64,000 nucleotides of DNA from Candidatus Gastranaerophilales bacterium (GTDB lineage: Bacteria; Cyanobacteriota; Vampirovibrionia; Gastranaerophilales; Gastranaerophilaceae): positions 124,001 to 188,000 of the forward strand of contig CALUPU010000002.1 of the NCBI GenBank assembly GCA_944322725.1, in the 5' to 3' direction. Below, piece by piece: positions 41,182-49,109 of the stretch (position 1 is the stretch's first letter; every line of letters starts with the position of its first letter). The position numbers were made by a program, and so were the translations under genes. Under the pieces are notes generated by a model that had not been told where the DNA came from, ran no database searches, and worked only from the letters and a program-made list of their open reading frames with translations.

Positions 41182-41855
41182 TGGATAACTGTATACATAA
41201 CAAACATAATCACAAAGGGCTTCTTATTGTTATAGAAGGTACTGACGGCTCCGGTAAGTCTACACAGATTGAAAAGCTGCGCAGATGGATTGAGGATAAA
41301 AGCTACGGATGTATGGTTTCCGAGTGGAAAACCTCACGACTTATTGCAAATGTTATTGATGACGCCAAGGACAGAAACCTTTTGAATGCTACGACTTTCA
41401 GCCTTTTGTACGCTGCTGACTTTGCTGATAGGATGGAAAACACAATTGTTCCTGCTCTGGATTCAGGGTTTGTGGTTTTACTCGACAGATATACTTATAC
41501 CGCATTTGCACGTGATGTGGTAAGGGGGCTTGATATTGACTGGGTTAAAAAGTTATACAACTATGCACCGCAGCCGGATCTGGTCTTTTATCTTGATATG
41601 CCTATTGATACATTGTTGAAACGCGTTATCGGCACCACAGGGCTTGATTATTGGGAATCAGGAAGAGACATAGGCTTGAGTACGGATTTTTATGAAAGCT
41701 TTAAAATCTATCAGGCAAAGTGTCTTGAGGAATACAATAAAATGAAACCCGAGTACAATTTTGTCAGCATAGACGGTACTCTTCCCCGTGAAGATATTCA
41801 TAATGTTATGATTCAACACGTTGAAAAACTGCTCAATACCGGTAAGCTGGATTAG
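41181..41855 (+). CDS. Thymidylate kinase-like P-loop kinase, copy B
   Basis: 224 aa, starting one base inside the stop codon of copy A. P-loop GTDGSGKSTQ near residue 19, same LDRYTYTAFARDVVRGLDID motif, and FADRMENTIVPALDSGFVVL. It shares roughly the same core as copy A but differs elsewhere, so this is an old tandem duplication rather than a recent one. The two could be subunits of one heterodimer or act on different monophosphates. Convergent with argS: stop codons only 2 nt apart. Confidence 0.8.
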   Translation: MDNCIHNKHNHKGLLIVIEGTDGSGKSTQIEKLRRWIEDKSYGCMVSEWKTSRLIANVIDDAKDRNLLNATTFSLLYAADFADRMENTIVPALDSGFVVLLDRYTYTAFARDVVRGLDIDWVKKLYNYAPQPDLVFYLDMPIDTLLKRVIGTTGLDYWESGRDIGLSTDFYESFKIYQAKCLEEYNKMKPEYNFVSIDGTLPREDIHNVMIQHVEKLLNTGKLD

Positions 41856-41857
41856 GC

Positions 41858-43612
41858 TTACATTCTTTCCGGTGCTTCTACCGCTAGAATATCCAGTGAT
41901 GTTTTTATAACTGTTGATACTGCTTTAACAAGTGCAAGTCTCGCGGCAGAGAGGTTTTTGTCCTCTGTCAAAACTCTTGAGAATGTGTAGAACTGGTGGA
42001 AGCAGCCTGCGAGTTCCTGCAAATATTTGCAGATAAGATAAGGCGCTCTGTTTCTTGCAGCCATTTGTATAATAAATTTGAATTCTTCTAGTTTTAAAAT
42101 CAGTTTTTTAGCAGAAGCCGCAGCCTTTTCATCGCTTTCTTTCCATAATAGGTCTAAATCCGCATTCAGGATTGCCAGATTTAACTCTTCTTCTTCAAAA
42201 AGCGGTGCGATTTTTTCTTTTGTTTCTACGTTTACACGTTCATTTTTAGCATTTCTGAAAATGGAGCAGGCTCTTGCATGTGCGTACTGTACATAGAATA
42301 CAGGGTTTTCGTCTGTTTTTGATTTTGCAAGTTCAATGTCAAAATCGAGCGTTGTGTCAATGCTTCTTATAATCATCCAGTATCTTGTTGCATCAACGCC
42401 TACTTCGTCAATAAGGTCTTCCAGTGTGACCATGTTTTTACGTTTGCCCATGCGCATTGCTTCACCGTTCAGGACAATATTAACAAGCTGCCCGAGTAAT
42501 ACTTCCAGCTTATTCGGGTCATCTCCCAGTGCTTCTATAGATGCCTTCATTCTGGGTACATATCCGTGGTGGTCTGCTCCCCAGATATTTATAAGCTTGT
42601 CAAAACCGCGCTGTATTTTGTCATGGTGGTAAGCTATATCGGCAGTCAAGTATGTGTTAGAACCGTCTGTTTTTCTAAGCACTCTGTCCTGGTCATCGCC
42701 GAACATTGAAGACTTAAACCACAGTGCGCCTTCTTTTTCATAAAGCATGCCTTTTGCTCTCAGTTTTTCAACGCAAGCTTCTACCTTGCCTGATTTGTGC
42801 AGGTCGGTTTCAGAGTAGAAATTGTCAAAATGAGTGTTGAATTTGTTCAGCAGTTCTTTTTGCAGTTCAAGCATTCTTGCTTTTGCAAATGAGGACAGTA
42901 TATCAAGCTGTTCTTGAGTTAAATCTTTTGTTAAAGTCTTTGCAAAGTCGGACTGTGTTTTAACAAACTCTTTTGCAACAGGGATAAGGTATTCTCCGGG
43001 GTAAAAGGATTTTCTCTCAATTTCGTCTGCCGGAAAATCTATTTTTTCTCCCATTTCCTGTAAAACTCTTATATGCAGCGAGCGTCCGAGATTTTTTATC
43101 TGGTTGCCTGCATCATTTATGTAAAATTCCTGATAAACATCATAGCCGGCAAATTTTAACAGGTTTGCAAGCGCACTGCCCATAGCAGCCCATCTTCCAT
43201 GTCCGATATGGAAAGGTCCTGTCGGGTTTGCTGATACGTATTCGAGTATGACTTTTTGTCCTTCGCCATAATTATTGGAACCGTATTCGCTTTTGAGGTT
43301 CATAATATCTTTTACAATAGTGTTTAAGAAGGTTTTTCCGAGTTTAAAATTAATAAAACCGGCAACTGTGTTGATTTCACAATCTTCAACTTTTATAAAT
43401 TCTGCAACTGACTGCGCTATAGCAGGAGGTGCCATTTTTGAAAATCTGGCAAGAGAAGATACGTTGACGGCAAAGTCGCCGAAATCCTCGTTTTTCGGAG
43501 TTTCCGCATTAAGAGTAAACTCATCATCTGCTTTCATCTGATTGAGTTTACCATTTTTTACTGCTTCTTTTATAGCCTGTGTTGTAATATCAATAATATA
43601 CTGTTTTAACAT
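41858..43612 (-). CDS. argS: Arginyl-tRNA synthetase
   Basis: 584 aa, ATG at 43612. Class I synthetase. N-terminal Add-1 domain, then the HIGH motif in ANPTGPFHIGHGRWAAMGSA, RMGKRKNMVTLEDLI in the KMSKS-equivalent position, and the C-terminal DALR domain ending APERM, the typical PERM tail. No separate editing domain, as usual for ArgRS. Upstream region has no clear operon partner; the small 54-aa gene lies 84 bp upstream. Confidence 0.97.
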   Translation of the reverse strand: MLKQYIIDITTQAIKEAVKNGKLNQMKADDEFTLNAETPKNEDFGDFAVNVSSLARFSKMAPPAIAQSVAEFIKVEDCEINTVAGFINFKLGKTFLNTIVKDIMNLKSEYGSNNYGEGQKVILEYVSANPTGPFHIGHGRWAAMGSALANLLKFAGYDVYQEFYINDAGNQIKNLGRSLHIRVLQEMGEKIDFPADEIERKSFYPGEYLIPVAKEFVKTQSDFAKTLTKDLTQEQLDILSSFAKARMLELQKELLNKFNTHFDNFYSETDLHKSGKVEACVEKLRAKGMLYEKEGALWFKSSMFGDDQDRVLRKTDGSNTYLTADIAYHHDKIQRGFDKLINIWGADHHGYVPRMKASIEALGDDPNKLEVLLGQLVNIVLNGEAMRMGKRKNMVTLEDLIDEVGVDATRYWMIIRSIDTTLDFDIELAKSKTDENPVFYVQYAHARACSIFRNAKNERVNVETKEKIAPLFEEEELNLAILNADLDLLWKESDEKAAASAKKLILKLEEFKFIIQMAARNRAPYLICKYLQELAGCFHQFYTFSRVLTEDKNLSAARLALVKAVSTVIKTSLDILAVEAPERM

Positions 43613-43696
43613 ACTTCACCTTTGCAAAATTTCTAATCTTACAAAAATTATAGTTAAAACAAAATAATAATAAAATGCCCGCGCGTAAAATACCTG

Positions 43697-43861
43697 CTAG
43701 TTCTGATTTGACCCTGCAAGCATCTGTCTTTTGAGGGTGTAGCAATAGAAATTATCAATGTTTTCAATACAGTCATCCAGCACACCGATTAACTTTATGA
43801 GGTCTGCCTGCATTTTTATATGTTTTTGCTGTTCTTCTGAGTATTCGTTATCGAATTCCAT
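43697..43861 (-). CDS. Small uncharacterised protein, 54 aa
   Basis: ATG at 43861 with AGGGA about 7 nt upstream. Composition: MEFDNEYSEEQQKHIKMQAD, LIKLIGVLDDCIENIDNFYC, YTLKRQMLAGSNQN; a charged helical protein with two cysteines. No signal peptide. It lies 84 bp upstream of argS on the same strand and could be cotranscribed. Family unknown; support is the ribosome binding site and the absence of any competing frame. Confidence 0.5.
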   Translation of the reverse strand: MEFDNEYSEEQQKHIKMQADLIKLIGVLDDCIENIDNFYCYTLKRQMLAGSNQN

Positions 43862-43979
43862 AATTTATCCCTATAACTCAACATATAATTTATCGGCATA
43901 ATTTGTAAAAACTTTATAAAAATCTCTACCAGTGTAAAGATATGTAAATAACCATACAGGGGACTTTTTGTCAGATTGC

Positions 43980-44022
43980 TTGACAAATCCGTTTTTTTTC
44001 TATAGTGTTAGTCATGCCTAAC
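43980..44022 (+). promoter_or_regulatory. Promoter with GTTAG-N6-CTAAC operator before the 44048 gene
   Basis: TTGACA (43980-43985), TATAGT (44001-44006, 15-nt spacing; TAGTGT at 17-nt spacing is an alternative). GTTAG-TCATGC-CTAAC at 44007-44022 starts right after the -10, where RNA polymerase would initiate, as expected for repression. The same palindrome is found twice at the TolC promoter (48660-48675 and 48689-48704). Confidence 0.6.
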
Positions 44023-44047
44023 ATTTTAAAACCGAAAGGAACGTAAC

Positions 44048-45091
44048 ATGAATCTTTCAGCTATTGGAAGGTGTATTGACCAGCCTGTTATATTAAACAA
44101 ACTGCAGAAAAAAATGCCTCTATTGCTAATCGGGGCAGGTGGCGGCTATGGAGTTTATGATACTTATAAATCAACAAAGCGAAAACCAAAAGCATATAGA
44201 AAACAAAAGGCGATTAAAAATACTATTATTATTTCAACAACAATTGCTGCATCTTTAATTGGGGCAAACGGTTTAAAAATAGCGGGTAAACAGATTGTTC
44301 CGAGACTTCTTGAAAAATCGTCTATGAAGGAAATTTTGCAAAATAATAAAAATGCGGTTGAACACTTTATGCAGGAAACAAAACCTGTAAAAAAGATTGA
44401 AAATATATTGAATAAAACAAAATCAGAAGCATTGTCGAGAAAAGAAGTTGAAACAGTTTTAAATGAAATACCGGAGACGGAATCAAAGAATAAACTGTTG
44501 TCCGTACTTCTTCCGCAGCCGGAAAATTTGGATGCCAAAGGTATTTTTTCTGAAATAGGCAGATTGTCTCTTCTCGGTGCGATACCTGTAGTCGGCGGTA
44601 TATTGGGCGGCATTATGGCAGATAAGGTGACGAAAACAGGTTCAAAAAAATCTACTGCTAACAAAATAAAAGAAGGCTTTTATCAATATTTTGCCAATAT
44701 CTTTCTTTGTAATGTCGGTGCATGCGCTGCGTTATTTGCGGCAGAAGGGCTTCAAAAATCAAAAATTATAAAACCATTGTCCCCTCTTAAAAAAATGTGC
44801 GTGATTCTTGCCGGAATCACAGCAACCGGCATTGTCGGCGGAAGTTACATTGCAAATAAAATGAGCCAGAAGATTATTGATCCGTTGTTTGAGGGGAAAA
44901 AAGGTAAAAAATCTTCTCTTAACCATAAAGGTGTTTACGATGAGCGCAGACCGGAACTTGCTGATATTGCTCTTCATGCCGATGATATTGCAACAGCCGG
45001 TGTTCTGTCAGGTTTTAAATGGATTGAACCGGCTTTGCCTTTAATGTATTTTGTTTCGGGTTACAGGGCAGGAATAGGTTATCGAAATTGA
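44048..45091 (+). CDS. Multi-pass membrane protein of unknown function, 347 aa
   Basis: ATG at 44048 with GAAAGGAAC upstream. About four to five hydrophobic segments (MPLLLIGAGGGYGVY near 25, TIIISTTIAASLIGANGLKI near 60, LLGAIPVVGGILGGIMADKV near 180, ILAGITATGIVGGSYIANKM near 265, plus one near the C-terminus at LPLMYFVSGYRAGIG). A charged cytoplasmic or periplasmic loop lies at 85-155. No family recognised. Expression is probably under the same regulator as the TolC-like gene (GTTAG-N6-CTAAC). Confidence 0.72.
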   Translation: MNLSAIGRCIDQPVILNKLQKKMPLLLIGAGGGYGVYDTYKSTKRKPKAYRKQKAIKNTIIISTTIAASLIGANGLKIAGKQIVPRLLEKSSMKEILQNNKNAVEHFMQETKPVKKIENILNKTKSEALSRKEVETVLNEIPETESKNKLLSVLLPQPENLDAKGIFSEIGRLSLLGAIPVVGGILGGIMADKVTKTGSKKSTANKIKEGFYQYFANIFLCNVGACAALFAAEGLQKSKIIKPLSPLKKMCVILAGITATGIVGGSYIANKMSQKIIDPLFEGKKGKKSSLNHKGVYDERRPELADIALHADDIATAGVLSGFKWIEPALPLMYFVSGYRAGIGYRN

Positions 45092-45198
45092 CAATATATT
45101 TCTGAATTTCAGAAAATTTAGCGTAGCAGTTGCAAGGTTTTTTGCATTTTGAAAATGCCCTAAACATTGAGACATCTTAATGTTTGATAATTTTTTAT

Positions 45199-45228
45199 TT
45201 GACAAAATTCACTAAAATTAATTATTAT
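45199..45228 (+). promoter_or_regulatory. rpsA promoter
   Basis: TTGACA (45199-45204), 18-nt spacer, TATTAT (45223-45228), about 43 nt before the rpsA start, with AGGGAGAG before the ATG. Confidence 0.75.
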
Positions 45229-45271
45229 AAGTATAGCAAAAGCTAGGATTGTACAGTAAGGGAGAGAACTA

Positions 45272-46324
45272 ATGGTCGCAAAAGCATACACCGATGATGA
45301 ATTTGAGTCTTTGATGTCTCAGTATGACTATAAATTTCAAAAAGGTGATCTGGTAAAAGGAATAGTTTGCGGATATGATTCTGAAGGAGTAATTGTTGAC
45401 ATAGGTGCAAAAACTTCTGCAGTGGTGCCCGAAAGAGAAGCAAGAATTGATGTTTCCGTTCCTGTAAAGGATGCTCTTGAAAAAGGTCAGGTATATGAAT
45501 TTTTAATTATCAGAGAAGAAGATGAAGAAGGCAAGTTTATGCTTTCTCATAAAAAAGTTGCCATGGCTTATGCATGGAAAGAACTCGAAGCACTTAAAGA
45601 TGAAGACGCTATAGTTGAAGGAACAGTTGTTTCTGTTGTAAAAGGCGGTGTTCTTGTTGAAGTAAAAGGAGTTAGAGGTTTTGTTCCTTCAAGCCACCTT
45701 AGAGCAAAGGATACTGAAAACATAGTCGGTGAAAAAATTGAGTTAAAAATTCTTTCTCTTGACCCTGCTCAAAATAACTTTATACTTTCAAACAAAAAAG
45801 TATACTCTGATGCTCAGGAAGAAACAAAGGAAAATATGTTCAGCAATCTTGAAGTCGGTCAGGTTGTAAAAGGCGAGGTTGTAAGAATTACGGACTTTGG
45901 TGCATTTATTGATATAGGCGGAATGGACGGACTTCTTCCTTTGTCTCAGATGTCTTGGAGATGGGTAGATCATCCGTCAGATATCCTGAAAATTGCTGAT
46001 ACAATTGATGTTGAGGTAATCGGTATTGACCATGACAAACAGCGTGTAAGCTTAAGCCTTAAAAATCTCGAAGCTGACCCCTGGATTGAGGCAAAAAATA
46101 AAATCAAAGAAAATGATAAAGTCGAAGGTACTATTACCCGAATCAAACACTTTGGTGCGTTTGTAGAGGTATTCCCCGGTGTGGAAGCGCTTCTTCCTAA
46201 CAATGAAGTTGTTGAATACCAGAACAAAAATAATTGCATCCTTGCTTCCGGTGATAAAATTAAAACAACGATTATCAAATTTAATCCTGATGACAGAAGA
46301 ATCAGCCTCAGCATTGAAGAATAA
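45272..46324 (+). CDS. rpsA: 30S ribosomal protein S1, short form with four S1 domains
   Basis: 350 aa. Four S1 RNA-binding domains at about residues 19-90, 106-172, 192-262 and 277-349; the last two are the best matches (GQVVKGEVVRITDFGAFIDI; NDKVEGTITRIKHFGAFVEV). E. coli S1 has six domains and ~557 aa; cyanobacterial S1 proteins are short like this one. S1 binds mRNA and helps initiation, notably where Shine-Dalgarno sequences are weak, which fits the many genes here without one. Ends at a strong terminator. Confidence 0.93.
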   Translation: MVAKAYTDDEFESLMSQYDYKFQKGDLVKGIVCGYDSEGVIVDIGAKTSAVVPEREARIDVSVPVKDALEKGQVYEFLIIREEDEEGKFMLSHKKVAMAYAWKELEALKDEDAIVEGTVVSVVKGGVLVEVKGVRGFVPSSHLRAKDTENIVGEKIELKILSLDPAQNNFILSNKKVYSDAQEETKENMFSNLEVGQVVKGEVVRITDFGAFIDIGGMDGLLPLSQMSWRWVDHPSDILKIADTIDVEVIGIDHDKQRVSLSLKNLEADPWIEAKNKIKENDKVEGTITRIKHFGAFVEVFPGVEALLPNNEVVEYQNKNNCILASGDKIKTTIIKFNPDDRRISLSIEE

Positions 46325-46334
46325 TAAAACAAGA

Positions 46335-46359
46335 AGCGGGGTAATAATCCCGCTTTTTT
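46335..46359 (+). terminator. Terminator of rpsA
   Basis: AGCGGG / CCCGCT stem with 8-nt loop GTAATAAT and six T. Confidence 0.9.
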
Positions 46360-46433
46360 GTAAAAAAATATGAACTTACGCAATATTTTTGATATTTCTG
46401 TTTTTATTTCTTTATACAGTCTCGTGGTATTTT

Positions 46434-47048
46434 ATGATTAATGCAGTGAATACTATAAATAATAATACAAAGCTGACAATGGCATCTCCTCTTGCCGTTT
46501 ATAAACAGGCGCAAAATCTGACAGCAGTTCTTTCTTCACTTGTCTATCAATCCATTTCAATTTTATCCGGCGGAGATGAAAACGGTGTAACACGTCAGCA
46601 GCTAACGGATTTCATTACCGTTCTTGAGAACGAAAATCTTTCAAAAACCAATGCATATAAACTTGTAAATACAATGGTCGATAAATTTGATGTATTATCA
46701 TCAAACGGTAAAACTATCACTGAAGCTGATTTTCTTGCTGTTATGAAATTTTCTGTGGCTCAAAGTTTTTCACAAAGCGGTTTGTTAAACTCATTAATAA
46801 AAGACGGAAGCCTTAGTATTTCCGATTCACTGCTTTCTCAATTCGGGGCGGATAATGCAAATACACTGGCATTGATGAGTTTTCTGGATGAACTGTCTGA
46901 GGATACTGTAGCCAAAGTTGCATACGGAATGAAGAATGCAAAAGCCAGAGCGTCTGCTGACCATAGAATCTATGCTTCATCAGATTTTCAGGATTATACA
47001 ACAGTGACGAAACAACAGGTAACTTTGCCGATTAATATTGCTGTTTAG
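46434..47048 (+). CDS. Uncharacterised protein, 204 aa
   Basis: ATG at 46434 chosen because TTGATA and TATACA at 18-nt spacing lie 15 nt upstream and the preceding frame (from 46389) overlaps this promoter. The protein starts MINAVNTINNNTKLTMASPL and contains helical segments with an EF-hand-like stretch (GGDENGVTRQQLTDFITVLE; D-x-N-G-x-x at ~48). It may bind calcium, but only one such loop is seen. No signal peptide. The 3' end overlaps the TolC gene by 17 nt on the other strand. Confidence 0.6.
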   Translation: MINAVNTINNNTKLTMASPLAVYKQAQNLTAVLSSLVYQSISILSGGDENGVTRQQLTDFITVLENENLSKTNAYKLVNTMVDKFDVLSSNGKTITEADFLAVMKFSVAQSFSQSGLLNSLIKDGSLSISDSLLSQFGADNANTLALMSFLDELSEDTVAKVAYGMKNAKARASADHRIYASSDFQDYTTVTKQQVTLPINIAV

Positions 47049-48537
47049 CTTTTTGTTCCTGTTCTGTTTTTAAACCTTTGTAGTTTAGCAAAAGAGTTCT
47101 TGGACTGATTATTCCGGTGTCAAAGAGCATTTGCGCCTGTGCCTTGTTATAAGCAATGATGGAACTTATCAATTGTTGTCGTGCCTGTGTTTTTTCGGTT
47201 TGAGATGTCAGTACGTCAATAAATGTGTTTTCTCCCACGTCAAAACCTATAAGGGAAAACTTTAGACCTTCGTCAGCAGCAAGAACCTGCTTTTTATTTG
47301 CTTCTATTCTTTCAAGGGCTGTTCTTGAACTGTAGTATGAGCCTACAATACTTTCTTTGACCTGTCTTTCAAGATTTGTCAGTTCATACCTTGCGGTTTT
47401 GATTTTTGCAAGATCTGCATTTTTTTGCGTTATAGTTCCTACACCCATTTTTTTCCCTAACGGTACTGTTACGTTAAGGCTCCAGGTATGGTTCGTCCTT
47501 AAACTCTGATTCCCAGTTACACCGACTTTTGCAAACTCATAAGTCAAATCTATGTACGGGAAAAAATCTGCATAGTTTTTGTTTTTTAAGTTCACTAGAG
47601 AGCGAATTTGCGCCCTTTTGGTTTTAATATCTTCTCTTGATTGCAGTGCAACATTATATAAACAATCAATGTTGTTTTTCTTGTCTATAAGTTCTCTTGC
47701 CTGTGCACCATGTTCAAAAGGATAAAGCGTTAATGTAACTTCAATACCCATAATATTTGCCAGCTTTGCCTGTTTCAGTCTTAAGGTGTTCAGTGCTGTT
47801 ATCAATTCCTGTTTTGCATCTGCATATTGTGCGTCTGCCCTTAAAATATCGTATTTTGAACCTATCCCTATTTGATAACGTGCCTGCATCAGTTTTAACT
47901 GTTCGTGTCTGTCTCTTAAATTTGAAAGCAGTACTTCAATGTTTAATTTAGACTCAAGCAGTTCATAGTAATAGAGCGTAGTATTTAAAAGAAGTTCACT
48001 TTGAGTGTATTTTACATTATGCTTTTGCGACTTATAAAGGTTGCTTCGGCTTGCCATATCATAGAAAACAGTACCGTTTCCGAGCGGATAATCTACCGTA
48101 ATACCGCTGTAAATAGGATTTTGTCTGATAACTCTAGGGAGAATATCCCCTACAAGAAATTCACCGTTAAGTGCCTGTATCCTGTATCTGTAATAAAAAT
48201 CCGGAAGCAAATCGGCTGCTGCTCTTGCATAAAGCCATTTTGCTTCCTGTGCATTTGTTTTTGCAATTTTTATATCATAGTTGTTTTTTAACGCAACGCA
48301 CAGACAGGTTTCCAAATCTACAGGAAGGAGATTAATGTCCAAACCTTCTTTTATCTGCCTGTCCAGATCTCTTTGTGTTGTTTCGTCGAATATTCCGTTT
48401 CCTTCTTTGAGGGATTCCAAAAATCTGTCAGAACGATAATTCCAGATAAGACCTTCTTCTTCTGACTCGCAAAAAACCGGCAAAGCAGGCATGGAGATGA
48501 AAAAACTGATAAGTAAAGATATTATGAATTTTTCCAT
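47032..48537 (-). CDS. TolC family outer-membrane efflux protein
   Basis: 501 aa, ATG at 48537 with GGGGAGA 4 nt upstream. Signal peptide at residues 1-23 (FIISLLISFFISMPALPVFC). Two long TolC-type repeats are visible, with the family hallmark LETCLCVALKNNYDIKIAKT near residue 80, TLYYYELLESKLNIEVLLSN, DILRADAQYADAKQELITAL and near the end IGFDVGENTFIDVLTSQTEK. TolC forms the trimeric channel that links inner-membrane pumps to the outside. No MFP or pump gene is adjacent, so the partner is elsewhere. Its promoter carries two GTTAG-N6-CTAAC operators. Confidence 0.9.
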   Translation of the reverse strand: MEKFIISLLISFFISMPALPVFCESEEEGLIWNYRSDRFLESLKEGNGIFDETTQRDLDRQIKEGLDINLLPVDLETCLCVALKNNYDIKIAKTNAQEAKWLYARAAADLLPDFYYRYRIQALNGEFLVGDILPRVIRQNPIYSGITVDYPLGNGTVFYDMASRSNLYKSQKHNVKYTQSELLLNTTLYYYELLESKLNIEVLLSNLRDRHEQLKLMQARYQIGIGSKYDILRADAQYADAKQELITALNTLRLKQAKLANIMGIEVTLTLYPFEHGAQARELIDKKNNIDCLYNVALQSREDIKTKRAQIRSLVNLKNKNYADFFPYIDLTYEFAKVGVTGNQSLRTNHTWSLNVTVPLGKKMGVGTITQKNADLAKIKTARYELTNLERQVKESIVGSYYSSRTALERIEANKKQVLAADEGLKFSLIGFDVGENTFIDVLTSQTEKTQARQQLISSIIAYNKAQAQMLFDTGIISPRTLLLNYKGLKTEQEQKAKQQY

Positions 48538-48601
48538 TATCTCCCCATTTTCAAGTGCTTCTACACATAAGAAAGCTTATTTGAAAATGACGGAAATTCT
48601 T

Positions 48602-48617
48602 ATAGCCGAACGGCTAT
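48602..48617. promoter_or_regulatory. Palindrome in the TolC leader
   Basis: ATAGCCGAACGGCTAT: a perfect 7-bp inverted repeat with a 2-nt centre, in the transcribed leader ~65-80 nt upstream of the TolC start. Could be a protein-binding site or a small hairpin. Confidence 0.4.
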
Positions 48618-48659
48618 TTTCAAGGATAAATCAGTTATCTTATCTGTACTTGACAAATT

Positions 48660-48710
48660 GTTAGTTATGCCTTACTCTTATATTATAAGTTAGTTTAATC
48701 TAACTTATAA
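48660..48710 (-). promoter_or_regulatory. TolC promoter with two GTTAG-N6-CTAAC operators
   Basis: Minus-strand promoter: -35 TTATAA (48705-48710), 17-nt spacer, -10 TATAAT (48682-48687). A 16-bp operator GTTAG-TTTAAT-CTAAC (48689-48704) fills the spacer exactly and is the core of a perfect 11-bp inverted repeat (48683-48710). A second copy, GTTAG-TTATGC-CTTAC (48660-48675), covers the expected transcription start. Geometry fits a repressor dimer that blocks both polymerase binding and initiation. The half-site resembles DtxR/IdeR-type boxes, but the identity of the regulator is inferred. Confidence 0.7.
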
Positions 48711-48758
48711 CGGATTAATTCTTCAAATTTTTAGACCAATACCATAATTCACTTTGGC

Positions 48759-48789
48759 GGCTGCTAGTCTTTCTCCTGCAGCCTTTTTT
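48759..48789 (+). terminator. Plus-strand terminator-like hairpin
   Basis: GGCTGC / GCAGCC (48759-48764 and 48778-48783) with 13-nt loop and six T. It is oriented for a plus-strand transcript, yet no plus-strand gene ends here. See the finding on a possible small RNA from 48650. Confidence 0.55.
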
Positions 48790-48800
48790 ATCGTGCGAAG

Positions 48801-49088
48801 TTACCAGATTACCCTGAAACCTTTAAAAAAGTTTTTTGGAGTTACTTTTTCTTGAACAGGTATAGTGTTTTGTTCTCTGTATTCTGTCTTTGTAAGCGGA
48901 TTCTGCTTGTGTTCAAGATTCATGATTTCGCTGTTTGTAAAGTGTGTTCGCTCAAGTGTCTCCATAGGCTGTGCTGCCTGTGTGGAAAATATTCTTGAAT
49001 TAATTTGGGCAGAAACATCCATCGCACCTTCTGCAAATGCGGTTGAGGAAATTGTTGATAGTAATAGGATAGTTATAATTTTTTTCAT
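48801..49088 (-). CDS. Small exported protein encoded downstream of TpsB, 95 aa
   Basis: Signal peptide MKKIITILLLSTISSTAFA, cleavage after AFA. Mature ~75 residues are hydrophilic (SAQINSRIFSTQAAQPMETL, ERTHFTNSEIMNLEHKQNPL, TKTEYREQNTIPVQEKVTPK) and end FRVIW. No cysteine. The start is 21 nt from the TpsB stop, so the two form an operon. It may be a TPS accessory factor, chaperone or regulator, but no family is recognised. Confidence 0.7.
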   Translation of the reverse strand: MKKIITILLLSTISSTAFAEGAMDVSAQINSRIFSTQAAQPMETLERTHFTNSEIMNLEHKQNPLTKTEYREQNTIPVQEKVTPKNFFKGFRVIW

Positions 49089-49109
49089 AAAGACACCCTG
49101 CTTTTATTT

